64,000 nt of DNA from Kiloniella litopenaei. Lineage in GTDB: Bacteria; Pseudomonadota; Alphaproteobacteria; Kiloniellales; Kiloniellaceae. Below are positions 1-8,655 of this stretch, in pieces (position 1 is the first letter of the stretch; every line of letters begins with the position of its first letter). Location: contig NZ_LANI01000002.1 in the NCBI RefSeq assembly GCF_000982415.1, positions 372,001-436,000 on the forward strand. Reading direction: 5' to 3'. Both the position numbers and the translations under genes were made by a program. The notes below the pieces were generated by a model. That model worked only from the letters and a program-made list of their open reading frames with translations, searched no databases and was not told where the DNA came from.

Positions 1-341
1 AACCGGAAGATGCCGTTGCTGAAACCGTACGCCGTGTTGCCTCCACCGGGTATGTTCGTAACAAGCTGGTTGTTGTGAACGGTGGTCGCCCAACCGAAGA
101 ACTTGTGGCTTCTGCGGCAACAGCCGAAGCAACTCAGGAAGTTGCGGCCCCAATGCCGACAGAAACGGTGGTTGAGACAACCACAACAAAAGCAACTAAT
201 CCACGCATGGAAAAAGTTCGCGAAGCCCGTATGAAAGGCTACGAAGGCGATTCATGCCCCGAGTGTGGAAACTTTACCCTTGTCCGTAACGGTACCTGCC
301 TGAAATGCGATACCTGCGGCGGAACAACTGGTTGCTCCTAA
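1..341 (+). CDS. nrdJ: Vitamin B12-dependent ribonucleotide reductase, C-terminal end (5' end outside window)
   Basis: The reading frame is already open at the window edge (codons begin at base 3) and stops at 339-341. About 112 C-terminal residues are visible. They end in a cysteine-rich tail with a CPECG motif followed by CLKCDTCGGTTGCS, which I recognise as the C-terminus of class II (adenosylcobalamin-dependent) ribonucleotide reductases of alphaproteobacteria. In that family the C-terminal cysteines are redox-active and regenerate the active-site disulfide after each ribonucleotide reduction. The stretch before the tail is rich in Ala, Thr, Glu and Val and looks like a flexible linker. 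Catalytic residues lie upstream and cannot be checked. A strong hairpin terminator follows at 453-480. The assignment rests on the tail alone. Confidence 0.88.
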   Translation, partial: PEDAVAETVRRVASTGYVRNKLVVVNGGRPTEELVASAATAEATQEVAAPMPTETVVETTTTKATNPRMEKVREARMKGYEGDSCPECGNFTLVRNGTCLKCDTCGGTTGCS

Positions 342-452
342 GAGAGCATTTTTTCAGTCATCGTGGTGAAACACCGTGAGGGATGACTGATAGAGCAGCG
401 GTGAGCGCGACAGGATCCAGATCTCTCTTGTCGCTTCCCGCTTCTTCGCAGC

Positions 453-480
453 AAAAAGGGTGGCCTCGGCCACCCTTTTT
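453..480. terminator. Bidirectional intrinsic terminator between nrdJ and hsdR
   Basis: A 13-base perfect stem (AAAAAGGGTGGCC / GGCCACCCTTTTT) with a 2-base central gap runs from 453 to 480. It carries T-runs on both strands. It lies between the convergent ends of nrdJ (341) and hsdR (510) and can serve both. Confidence 0.85.
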
Positions 481-509
481 GTATATTCACAAGCTTAATA
501 ATACAGGTA

Positions 510-3500
510 TTATCTCTTATATTTCTTGAAATTCTCTGCTTGCTCAAAAATCTCTTTATAAACTTCATCCCGATCAATTGGCGGGTAATCATGATTCGCG
601 AGTAAAATCACAAGATCCACTTTCAATTCAGCTTTAATATCGTCCCGTTTGTACCAATCCGTATATCTGGACTTATCATCCACGACTTTCTTCACCTCTT
701 TAGACAAGGTAATAAGTTTATCATTGGGATATTCAAAATCATATTTAATCGCGAGTGCCATCAAAATATCGTAGAAGGCTTTCTCTTCGAAATCGATACC
801 CATTTCCGTGAAAGAGTCTTTTTCCTCCATGAGCTCCCAATACAGATCAATAATCTCATCTGTGAATTCTTCAAGCACTTCGCTGCGCAAAACATCAGCT
901 TCATCGCGTTCGTTGTATTTCTCGACCAATGACTGAAACTTTTTGCTGAAATCAATACCCTTGGCCTTATTAACTTTCTTGAATTCATCAATGGCTTTCG
1001 CCAAGAGCTTTTGCAGTAGTTTGATTTTCGTGTTGGGCAACTTGATCTTTTCGATCTTGGCGAGATATTCGTCAGAGAAAATATCAATCTCGCTTTCTGC
1101 GTCATTCCCAAGCTTGAAGATTTCTTCCACGCCATCGCTTCGCAAAGCTTCCGCGATCATTTCCCTGACCCGTGCATTCATTTGTGCTGCATCAGGGGCA
1201 TCCCCCTTGGTCAATTTGAAGACAATGGATCGAACAGCCATATAGAAATGAATGTGATCACGTTCTTCTTCGCTCAGCCGATCACTGCCGACACAAATGT
1301 CATAAGCCGCTTTCAGGCGTTTCACCATATTCATGAAACGGATTTCAATCTTCTTGGTGACTTGAACAAACTCAGCGGCCAAGTTAAGGCAATGTAGTTG
1401 CTCGACTGGCGACCCTTTGAAATACGGCGTTGAGTCAAATTTGTGGAACAGTTTTGCAAGCAAATCCAAATGATCTTTAACAACAATCAAGGATTGAGCC
1501 ACGTCCTCCATGTTGCCTTGATCCGCCTTTGAATATTGCGCCATCGCCATATTCATCTGTTTCTTGATACCTATATAATCGACAACAAGCCCCTTATCCT
1601 TGCCTTCAAACTTGCGATTGACCCGCGAAATGGTCTGTATAAGATTATGCTTTTGAATGGGTTTATCGATATAGATTGTATCCAGGAATGGCACATCAAA
1701 ACCGGTCAGCCACATATCGACGACAATAGCGATTTTGAAATTCGACTTGGCGTTTTTGAATTGGGTATCCAGCGTCTTGCGATATTCCTTTGTCCCAAGT
1801 GCATCATACAATTCTTTAGGATCGTCTTTCCCGCGAGTCATGACCATCTTGACCCGCTCCATAGGCAAGATTTCTTTCTTTTCCTTGTCGGTCAGCTCAG
1901 CGCCATCTTCGGCAACTTTCACTTCCGCCCATTCAGGGCGTAGCGCGATCAGCTCCTTGTAAAAATCATAGGCAATTTCCCGTTTGCTACTTACAAACAT
2001 CGCCTTACCTTTAAGAGACGAACCTTCTTCCACTCTTTTCTCGTAATGAGCCACAAAATCAACCGCCAGCGCCTTTAGTCGGTCTGGATCGCCCAAAATC
2101 GCACTCATATGGGCAGAGGCTTTTTTGCTCTCTTCTATCTGGTAGTCACTGGCCCCTGCATTGGCACATTCATCGTAATAATTTTCGATTTCCTGTAACT
2201 TGCTATTGTCCAAAATGACTTTGGCAGCGCGCCCTTCATAGACAATGCGCACCGTAATTTCATCCTTAACAGATTCTGTCATGGTGTAGCTGTCAACAAC
2301 CTCACCAAACACATCCAGCGTTGCGTCAATCGGCGTTCCGGTAAATCCGACATAGGTAGCATTGGGCAGGCTGTCATGCAGGTATTTTGCAAAGCCGAAG
2401 GTGCGTTTGACACCTTCGTCGGTCACTTTGACTTTTTGATCCAGGTTGACCTGACTTCGATGCGCTTCATCCGAAATACAAATCACATTATTCCGTTCGG
2501 TCAGCAGCTGCGTATCTTCAGTAAACTTATGGATCGTGGTCAAAAAGACCCCGCCGCTTGTGCGATCACATAAATATTCCCGTAGTTCCTGACGGCTCTC
2601 AACGCTGATAATACTCTCATCACCAACGTAACCTTTGGCATTGGTGAACTGACGGGAAAGCTGGTCATCTAAGTCTGTTCGGTCGGTAATCAAGACAATT
2701 GTCGGGCTGGCAAAATCGACGCTGCGCATCAACAGGCGGGACAGGAACAGCATGGTAAAACTTTTACCGCAGCCTGTTGTACCGAAATAGGTGCCGCCTT
2801 TACCATCACCCTCTGGGCGGCGGTGCTCCATAATGTTGGCATAGAGCTTTCTTGCGGCATAGTATTGCGGATAGCGGCACAGGATTTTTTCCTGTTTGGC
2901 ACCGCTGTCCGGCATATAAATGAAATTATGGATAATGTCACAAAGCCGTGTCTGATCAAACATGCCTTTGATCATGGTAATCAGGCTATCAATGCCGTCT
3001 TTCTCAATATTCTCGTCACCGGTAACTTTACGCCACGCATAGAAAAACTCGTATGGCGCAAAGAAGCTACCAGCCTTGTTGTTTACACCATCCGAAATGG
3101 CACAAAAGGCATTGTATTTGAATAACTCAGGTATATCGCGTTTGTAGCGAGTTGTAAGCTGAACATAGGCGTCATGCAACGTGGCTTCATTCTCTCGCAC
3201 AGCGCTTTTGAATTCAAATGCCACCAACGGAAGACCGTTGACATAGAGGATACCGTCAGGAATACGCTTTTCGTATCCCGTAATTTCCATTTGATTGACG
3301 ATTTTGAAAGTGTTTTTGCTGACATCGCCATAATTCAGCAAATGAATATGCAGGTCTTTTTGGGTGCGGTCTTCACGTTTCAACGTAAAACCATCTTGCA
3401 CCATCTTCATGATCTTCTTGTTGGTGTCGTAAAGATCAGAAGAAGGAAACGTCTTCAAACGGCGAATGATGCCATCAATTTCTTCGTCGGTGATTGCGTC

Positions 3501-3659
3501 ATCAGCGTATTGCTGCCGCAAGAAACCACGTAGATCATCTTCCAGCAGAACTTCTTCTGGGTCACGTGAAATGGCATCTCCCTTCACGTGAGGATATCCT
3601 TGCCCTCCCAATAGATCGATAATTGCTTGCTCAAGCGTTGCTTCATCAAATTTGATCAT
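510..3659 (-). CDS. hsdR: Type I restriction enzyme, R subunit (HsdR)
   Basis: This 1049-residue protein is the restriction and DNA-translocation subunit of a type I restriction-modification complex, working with HsdM and HsdS. The N-terminal nuclease core shows PD at 134-135 and an E149-F-K151 triplet, the PD-(D/E)xK signature. The motor follows, with a Walker A motif GTTGCGKS at 293-300, DEAH at 397-400 and an FTGTPI motif III. The C-terminus is helical and charged, as expected for the contact with the methylase core. Length is normal for the family. The ATG overlaps the stop of hsdS as ATGA (3656-3659), so translation is coupled. It is the last gene of the mrr-hsdM-hsdS-hsdR operon. All catalytic motifs are intact, so an active enzyme is expected. 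Confidence 0.97.
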   Translation of the reverse strand: MIKFDEATLEQAIIDLLGGQGYPHVKGDAISRDPEEVLLEDDLRGFLRQQYADDAITDEEIDGIIRRLKTFPSSDLYDTNKKIMKMVQDGFTLKREDRTQKDLHIHLLNYGDVSKNTFKIVNQMEITGYEKRIPDGILYVNGLPLVAFEFKSAVRENEATLHDAYVQLTTRYKRDIPELFKYNAFCAISDGVNNKAGSFFAPYEFFYAWRKVTGDENIEKDGIDSLITMIKGMFDQTRLCDIIHNFIYMPDSGAKQEKILCRYPQYYAARKLYANIMEHRRPEGDGKGGTYFGTTGCGKSFTMLFLSRLLMRSVDFASPTIVLITDRTDLDDQLSRQFTNAKGYVGDESIISVESRQELREYLCDRTSGGVFLTTIHKFTEDTQLLTERNNVICISDEAHRSQVNLDQKVKVTDEGVKRTFGFAKYLHDSLPNATYVGFTGTPIDATLDVFGEVVDSYTMTESVKDEITVRIVYEGRAAKVILDNSKLQEIENYYDECANAGASDYQIEESKKASAHMSAILGDPDRLKALAVDFVAHYEKRVEEGSSLKGKAMFVSSKREIAYDFYKELIALRPEWAEVKVAEDGAELTDKEKKEILPMERVKMVMTRGKDDPKELYDALGTKEYRKTLDTQFKNAKSNFKIAIVVDMWLTGFDVPFLDTIYIDKPIQKHNLIQTISRVNRKFEGKDKGLVVDYIGIKKQMNMAMAQYSKADQGNMEDVAQSLIVVKDHLDLLAKLFHKFDSTPYFKGSPVEQLHCLNLAAEFVQVTKKIEIRFMNMVKRLKAAYDICVGSDRLSEEERDHIHFYMAVRSIVFKLTKGDAPDAAQMNARVREMIAEALRSDGVEEIFKLGNDAESEIDIFSDEYLAKIEKIKLPNTKIKLLQKLLAKAIDEFKKVNKAKGIDFSKKFQSLVEKYNERDEADVLRSEVLEEFTDEIIDLYWELMEEKDSFTEMGIDFEEKAFYDILMALAIKYDFEYPNDKLITLSKEVKKVVDDKSRYTDWYKRDDIKAELKVDLVILLANHDYPPIDRDEVYKEIFEQAENFKKYKR

Positions 3660-4951
3660 GCTGCCTCCTTTCTCAGAGACAGCTTTGCCATTAACAAATC
3701 AAGCGCTTCTAATAATTTTGTATTTTCAAGGTTAGCTATATCAATGGTTTTGAATACTTCGTTGAAGATTGACGCAAGCGCTTCTCTTTGATCGTTAGGA
3801 GGCAGAAAAATACCAAAAGAGAACAAATGATCAAGTGTCACACTCGCTTGGTTTGCACTTCCTTGGGCACCCGAAATAACATGGCTAGAAAACGTCTTAT
3901 TGGATAAAGAGAAATAGAGATAAGATTGCAAAAACTCATTTTTTGCTCTTAGTCTAACAGCGTTTTGATTCAGCAGTGCATCGTTTGCAGCAATAGGCAC
4001 ACTTATCACTTTGCCTACAATTGAATCTGGATTGTTAGGCCAAGAACCCACTGTCGAAATGACGATGTCTCTAGTTTTTATTGAAAAATCTATATATGCA
4101 TTTGCCAAACCTTCATCCATAAAGTTAACATCAGACATATCGATGGAATTTTTAGTGAAATTTGAAACACGTACAATTGGCTTGCCTAATTCTCGGTATA
4201 AGTCGGACTTAAACGCATAACCTTTTTTGTAATTTATTTGCTGTCCTAAACTTTCCAGTTCCCATTCTGTCGGAATATCTTTATCCAGCTCGTCGCTGTA
4301 TCTAAATCTTCCACCACTCGATTTGTAGGGCTTGCCCTCAAGTTCAGGCTTGCCAATGGTACTGGCATATTCGGCAGAGATAGGGAATTCGAAATCAACG
4401 AACCAATGTTTGTATAGAGCCTGTGCCGTTTCTTCCAACTTAGCGCATAGCTGTTCGTTCAGTTTGATCCGATTAACAATCACATTGTATTCACGCACAA
4501 TTTCTCGCTGGATTTCAATATCGGGAATGGGCAGTTCCACCCCGCACATTTCTTCCCAGCCAAAAATCTCGCGCACACTGCCATGAGACATATATCGGGC
4601 ATATCGATCAAACTCCGGACGTCTGAACCACATCATCAAATATTCCGGGTCCAGTTCTTCACGGTCATTGACCTCAAAAACAGTGTAAACGTTGGAAACG
4701 ATTGCTGCATCCAGATGATCAAGCATTGCCAGTCCAATCTTGTCACCGCGACGCGAAGTGTCCGGAACGTAAGTAAATTGACCACGCTTCACCACTTTGT
4801 ACCTGCTGAAGTCTGTCCCAACAGTGTTTGCGACAGATTTGATGAACATCTTCTGGGTAGAAACACCAAGGAGGTTATCTTCCCGCCCTTCGACATTCCG
4901 GATATCAACTTCCCGGATATATGATCCAAGTCTCTTATAGCTTGATTTCAT
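3656..4951 (-). CDS. hsdS: Type I restriction-modification system, specificity subunit (HsdS)
   Basis: HsdS sets the DNA recognition sequence for both methylation and cleavage. The 431-residue protein has the usual two target-recognition domains (roughly residues 1-170 and 230-390), each followed by a helical conserved spacer. The central spacer contains the typical LEETAQALYKHWFVDFEFP segment. I start it at ATG 4951, seven codons inside the longest frame, because AAGGAGC lies 8 bases upstream. This gives a 17-base overlap with the end of hsdM. It couples to hsdR through ATGA. The second recognition domain looks AT-rich and differs in style from its neighbours, as is common for these exchangeable domains. 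The target sequence cannot be predicted from sequence alone. Confidence 0.94.
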   Translation of the reverse strand: MKSSYKRLGSYIREVDIRNVEGREDNLLGVSTQKMFIKSVANTVGTDFSRYKVVKRGQFTYVPDTSRRGDKIGLAMLDHLDAAIVSNVYTVFEVNDREELDPEYLMMWFRRPEFDRYARYMSHGSVREIFGWEEMCGVELPIPDIEIQREIVREYNVIVNRIKLNEQLCAKLEETAQALYKHWFVDFEFPISAEYASTIGKPELEGKPYKSSGGRFRYSDELDKDIPTEWELESLGQQINYKKGYAFKSDLYRELGKPIVRVSNFTKNSIDMSDVNFMDEGLANAYIDFSIKTRDIVISTVGSWPNNPDSIVGKVISVPIAANDALLNQNAVRLRAKNEFLQSYLYFSLSNKTFSSHVISGAQGSANQASVTLDHLFSFGIFLPPNDQREALASIFNEVFKTIDIANLENTKLLEALDLLMAKLSLRKEAA

Positions 4952-6509
4952 AACCAAGCTCCTTAAACACATCCAAAAGGTCCGACTTAGACTCCTCTTC
5001 AGCCTTTAGAAGCTCAGAAAATTCTTGCTGTAAATCAGCCATCTTTGCGTCAAAATCGATATTTTCGTCTCGGTTCACAAACTCAATATACTTGCTCGGG
5101 ACCAGAGAATACCCCTTCTTCGCTACCTCATCTTTATGAGCGGAATAACAGTATTCAGGGATATTTTGATATTCTTCCGAAGCCAACGTTTGCTGCCAAG
5201 TGTGGAAGGTGTTCGCGATCTTACCGATGATTTCTTCATCAAATTGAATGTATTTTTTTTCGAGCGGGATGCCTTCCTGGCGCAAATCCATAAACAGAAT
5301 TTCGTCTTGTCGATCCCGATAATAGCGGGCCAAATCACCATGCTTGACATCGTGTGCTTTCTTATTCTTGTTCAGAATCCATAAGGTCACACTAATATCA
5401 GTTGTAAAAAACATGCTGCGCGGAAGAATGATTACCGCTTCGACCAGATTGTTCTCAACCATGCGTCGGCGAATGGCTTTTTCACCCCCATCACCTGAAA
5501 GCGCGCCATTGGCCAGAATAAAGCCAGCGACACCGTTCTCTGACAGTTTGGACACCATATGCAGAATCCAGCCATAGTTGGCATTGCTGGTTGGTGGTGT
5601 TGTATATCCGGCCCAACGTGGATCGTCAGTTAGCTCATCATCGGCACGCCAATCCTTCAAATTGAAGGGCGGGTTTGCCATGATGTAATCGGCTTTGAGG
5701 TCTTGATGTTGGTCTTTTGAAAAAGTGTCATCTGCCACCGCGCCCAAATTGGCTGAAATGCCGCGAATGGCGAGGTTCATCTTTGCTAGTTTGTAGGTCG
5801 CGTTGGTTTGTTCCTGACCGTAAATCGACACATCCTTGGTATTGCCCCGATGCTGTGTGATGAATTTCATCGACTGGACAAACATGCCTCCTGATCCACA
5901 ACAGGGGTCATAAATCTTACCGTTATAGGGTTCGATCAACTCGGCAATCAGTTTGACAATAGATTTAGGGGTATAGAACTCCCCCTTCTTCTTGCCTTCT
6001 GACAGGGCGAACTTACCAAGGAAGTATTCGTAAACGCGACCTACAAGGTCTTGTTCTTTGTCAGCCTGTGTCTGGATATTATCAATCGTATCAATCAGGG
6101 CTGACAAACTGCTTTGTTTCAGGCCAAGGCCGGATAAATAGTTATCCGGCAAGGCACCCTTCAGGGCTTTGTTGTTCTTTTCGATCTGATAAAGAGCCGT
6201 ATCAATCTTAATGGCAATGTCATCTTGTTTGGCGTTGGCTTGAATAAAGCTCCAACGGGACGTTTCTGGCAGATAGAAGACATTCTTCATGGTGTAGGCT
6301 TCCACCATATCCACCATCATGTCCTTGCCTTCATCCAGCAGCTCCTGTTTACGCTCTTCAAACATATCGCTGACGAACTTCAGAAAAATCAGGGAAAGCA
6401 CTACATGCTTATATTCAGAAGGCTCTACCCCGCCCCTCAATTTGTTGGCTGAGTCCCATAGTGTTTCTTCAAAACTTTTTTGTTTTTTGGTAGCAACTTT
6501 TTTTACCAT
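4935..6509 (-). CDS. hsdM: Type I restriction-modification system, DNA adenine methyltransferase subunit (HsdM)
   Basis: This is the N6-adenine methyltransferase of the type I complex, with two HsdM per HsdS in the modification core. The 524-residue protein has the N-terminal helical HsdM domain (about 10-150), the S-adenosylmethionine motif I DPCCGSGG at 201-208, and the catalytic motif IV NPPF at 279-282, the gamma-class amino-methylase signature. Length is typical. It starts 18 bases after the mrr stop and its end overlaps hsdS. No frameshift or missing motif is seen, so the locus should protect host DNA. Confidence 0.97.
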   Translation of the reverse strand: MVKKVATKKQKSFEETLWDSANKLRGGVEPSEYKHVVLSLIFLKFVSDMFEERKQELLDEGKDMMVDMVEAYTMKNVFYLPETSRWSFIQANAKQDDIAIKIDTALYQIEKNNKALKGALPDNYLSGLGLKQSSLSALIDTIDNIQTQADKEQDLVGRVYEYFLGKFALSEGKKKGEFYTPKSIVKLIAELIEPYNGKIYDPCCGSGGMFVQSMKFITQHRGNTKDVSIYGQEQTNATYKLAKMNLAIRGISANLGAVADDTFSKDQHQDLKADYIMANPPFNLKDWRADDELTDDPRWAGYTTPPTSNANYGWILHMVSKLSENGVAGFILANGALSGDGGEKAIRRRMVENNLVEAVIILPRSMFFTTDISVTLWILNKNKKAHDVKHGDLARYYRDRQDEILFMDLRQEGIPLEKKYIQFDEEIIGKIANTFHTWQQTLASEEYQNIPEYCYSAHKDEVAKKGYSLVPSKYIEFVNRDENIDFDAKMADLQQEFSELLKAEEESKSDLLDVFKELGYEIKL

Positions 6510-6527
6510 TTTTATTTTTGCGCTTTC

Positions 6528-7451
6528 TTAAACACTGCTTTCAAAAAAATCTTCGTCGACTTTCTTCAGATACAAAACTTCTTCTTCTCGACAACCTACA
6601 TTATGCCGGATCATCAGCTTTGATAACCTTAGTCCATCGACCAAGACAATGCGTATGTTTAGCCTTTCCGCTGTTTCAATTGCTGACTTACTAAAAGAAG
6701 AAGTAGTAAAAAAGATCCCTTTCTGTGCGCCCTTTAAATTCAAAGCACCAAAGAAATCACGCATCGCACCCGAACCAATATTGTTTCCCTCTTTATAGCG
6801 TTTGGCTTGGACATAAAGTTGATCAACACCAAGTGGATCCTGATCTATTACACCATCGATACCATCATCGCCACTTTTGCCCAGTGTACGTCCAGCATCT
6901 TCGATTGAACCGCCATACCCCATACTTAAAAGTAGATCGATGATAAGCTGTTCAAAAAAATCTGGAGAAGATTTGCGAACGCGATCTAACAAATCAGCCG
7001 CCAAAGCATCGTTAATCGCTCTGTGCGCGATGCTCAGATTTTCATCAGGCGTTCGTTCTTCATTCGTGTTTCCTTCTTTCAACCGCTCCTCTTTATCAGT
7101 TTTTGAGTTTTTCTTGGCAGTTTGAAATTCTCGAAAAGCTTGAAACTGAAGTAGAAAATCTTTGTCAATTTCTTTTGGCTTTTGTTTCAAAACCTCTAAC
7201 CCCGCATCAGTAATGTTTATCTGTGAACGCGATGGGTAAGCAATTAATCCGGCCTGTTTAAGATATGTCTTTGCCCAAGAGACCCGGTTCTGAAATAAAG
7301 GCATTTGCCCACTTGGCACCAACGTGCTTACTTCATCATCACTTAAAGCAAAATAACTAGCGAGTTTAGTTACAATTTCTTTCGTTGAAATTTCCCCACC
7401 CAAACAAAACTTTAACAATGGCAACATGATTTGCTGGTAATTTGGTATCAT
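6528..7451 (-). CDS. mrr: Mrr-type restriction endonuclease
   Basis: This 307-residue protein resembles E. coli Mrr, a nuclease of the PD-(D/E)xK class that acts on modified DNA. The N-terminus (about 1-95) is the winged-helix Mrr_N domain. A charged Lys/Glu-rich linker (about 110-140) leads to the catalytic domain. That domain shows GDDGIDG at 194-200 and Q215-A-K217, the QxK variant of the motif usual in Mrr. I start at ATG 7451 rather than six codons upstream because MIPNYQQIM matches the family start and GAGGGG lies just upstream. It is the first gene of the hsd operon, 18 bases before hsdM. Being upstream of a type I methylase is notable because Mrr can attack DNA carrying foreign methylation. 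Confidence 0.92.
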   Translation of the reverse strand: MIPNYQQIMLPLLKFCLGGEISTKEIVTKLASYFALSDDEVSTLVPSGQMPLFQNRVSWAKTYLKQAGLIAYPSRSQINITDAGLEVLKQKPKEIDKDFLLQFQAFREFQTAKKNSKTDKEERLKEGNTNEERTPDENLSIAHRAINDALAADLLDRVRKSSPDFFEQLIIDLLLSMGYGGSIEDAGRTLGKSGDDGIDGVIDQDPLGVDQLYVQAKRYKEGNNIGSGAMRDFFGALNLKGAQKGIFFTTSSFSKSAIETAERLNIRIVLVDGLRLSKLMIRHNVGCREEEVLYLKKVDEDFFESSV

Positions 7452-7983
7452 TAATGCCCCTCTACACATGCGAACTTAGCAAATCAGAACGATTGGCTTT
7501 GAACTCGCCCCCTTGAAGCCGTTGATATTATGTCGCTTTTAAAATACGGTTGTAAAACAAATTCGAGATTAGGTTGTAGAACCAATCAATATAAATAACT
7601 TGATCGCTTTACATACCGAGTCACAGTTTATGATGACTTAGCTATTTTTCCTTTAAACCTGTTGGTTCTGTATTCCCATTACCAGATTCGCAAAAATCAG
7701 TAGGACATAAACGACACAATGTTCCTCAAATGCGATAGCTGAATTTAAAAATCCTGTTTTTTGGCGCTCTTTTGCGAACTTTGCTTGCGTCTGAAAGCCA
7801 GAGAGATAAAATTCGCGCAGTTTTTAAAGTTGGCAATGGCAGACCATAAATAATCTATGGAAGCACCATAGAACTGTTTGCTCTTGTAAAGGCTTGGGAA
7901 CACGTCCCCGGAACACGAAACAAGATCCCTGTGAAGGGGACGCGTTCTTAAAAGATAACGTTAAAACGAATAAGGATAGAGCC
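7452..7983. other. Intergenic region upstream of mrr and ridA
   Basis: These 532 bases separate two divergent genes and look AT-rich. They must hold the promoter of the mrr-hsdMSR operon (leftward) and of ridA (rightward). I see no convincing -35/-10 pair. A short inverted repeat CTATGG-AAGCA-CCATAG lies at 7855-7871. The frame upstream of ridA is open to 7894 but does not look like protein. I see no integrase, attachment-site repeat or tRNA here. Confidence 0.5.
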
Positions 7984-8451
7984 ATGACTGGTACAGTTGA
8001 TGCCCGTTTGAAAGAACTTGGAATTGAAGTCCCTCAGCCTGCAAAAGCAGTTGCAAACTATGTCGGTTACGTCACATCCGGCAACACTGTTTTTGTTTCA
8101 GGACAGATCACTGCCAAAGACGGCGAGATCCTCTACAAAGGTAAGCTCGGCGACAACATGTCTGTTGAAGAAGGTCAGGAAGCAGCCCGTCTTTGCGGTA
8201 TCAACATCATTGCCCAGCTTTACGCAGCAACAGATGGCAACCTCGATCGCGTTAAGCGCATCGTTAAGCTTGGCGGTTTTGTGAACTCCACACCAGACTT
8301 CGTTGATCAGCCAAAGGTTATCAACGGTGTATCCGACCTGATGGTCGAAGTTTTCGGTGACAAAGGTGTTCATGCCCGCGCTGCGGTTTCGGCCCCAAGC
8401 CTGCCACTTGGCATTGCGGTTGAAGTCGATTGCGTTGCTGAAATTGACTAA
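7984..8451 (+). CDS. RidA family protein (YjgF/YER057c/UK114 type)
   Basis: This 155-residue protein belongs to the RidA superfamily, small trimeric proteins whose best known member deaminates reactive enamine/imine intermediates made by PLP enzymes. The family pattern is clear: SGNTVFVSGQ near residue 30, a central RLCGINI segment, KLGGFVNSTPDF, and near the end ARAAVSAPSLPLGIAVEVDCVA. The arginine in HARAA is at the position of the substrate-carboxylate binding arginine of true RidA. The length (155 rather than about 130) and the N-terminus fit the RidA subgroup with the longer form, whose substrates are less certain. I start at ATG 7984, preceded by AAGGAT. The frame is open for 30 codons upstream but with no support. 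A terminator follows at 8511. Confidence 0.88.
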   Translation: MTGTVDARLKELGIEVPQPAKAVANYVGYVTSGNTVFVSGQITAKDGEILYKGKLGDNMSVEEGQEAARLCGINIIAQLYAATDGNLDRVKRIVKLGGFVNSTPDFVDQPKVINGVSDLMVEVFGDKGVHARAAVSAPSLPLGIAVEVDCVAEID

Positions 8452-8510
8452 GCCATTCTTTGTTGGCTGACAGCCCTTAGGGGATTTTATAGTCGACGGG
8501 TTATGACACC

Positions 8511-8541
8511 AAAAGGCAGGCGCCACAGCCTGCCTTTTTCT
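8511..8541 (+). terminator. Intrinsic terminator after ridA
   Basis: The stem AAAAGGCAGGC / GCCTGCCTTTT with loop GCCACA is followed by T-rich sequence. It lies 60 bases after the ridA stop. Confidence 0.85.
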
Positions 8542-8655
8542 TATTTGGCTGGAAATAAAGCCGGATCTTGTATCCAGACCTTGTATCCATCAGCGGATCT
8601 TCCTATTTTTAGCGAACAGTATTTTCTTGTCCCGCCTTGATCTATCAGGTCCTGA

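Noticed and set aside
1536-1943. Rightward 135-codon frame within hsdR
   Set aside because: It is antisense to the HsdR motor domain, with low-complexity Ile/Phe/His composition and no start signal.
7894-7983. 30-codon N-terminal extension of RidA
   Set aside because: The residues are Lys/Arg/Asp-rich and unlike any RidA. AAGGAT before ATG 7984 and the family start support the shorter form.
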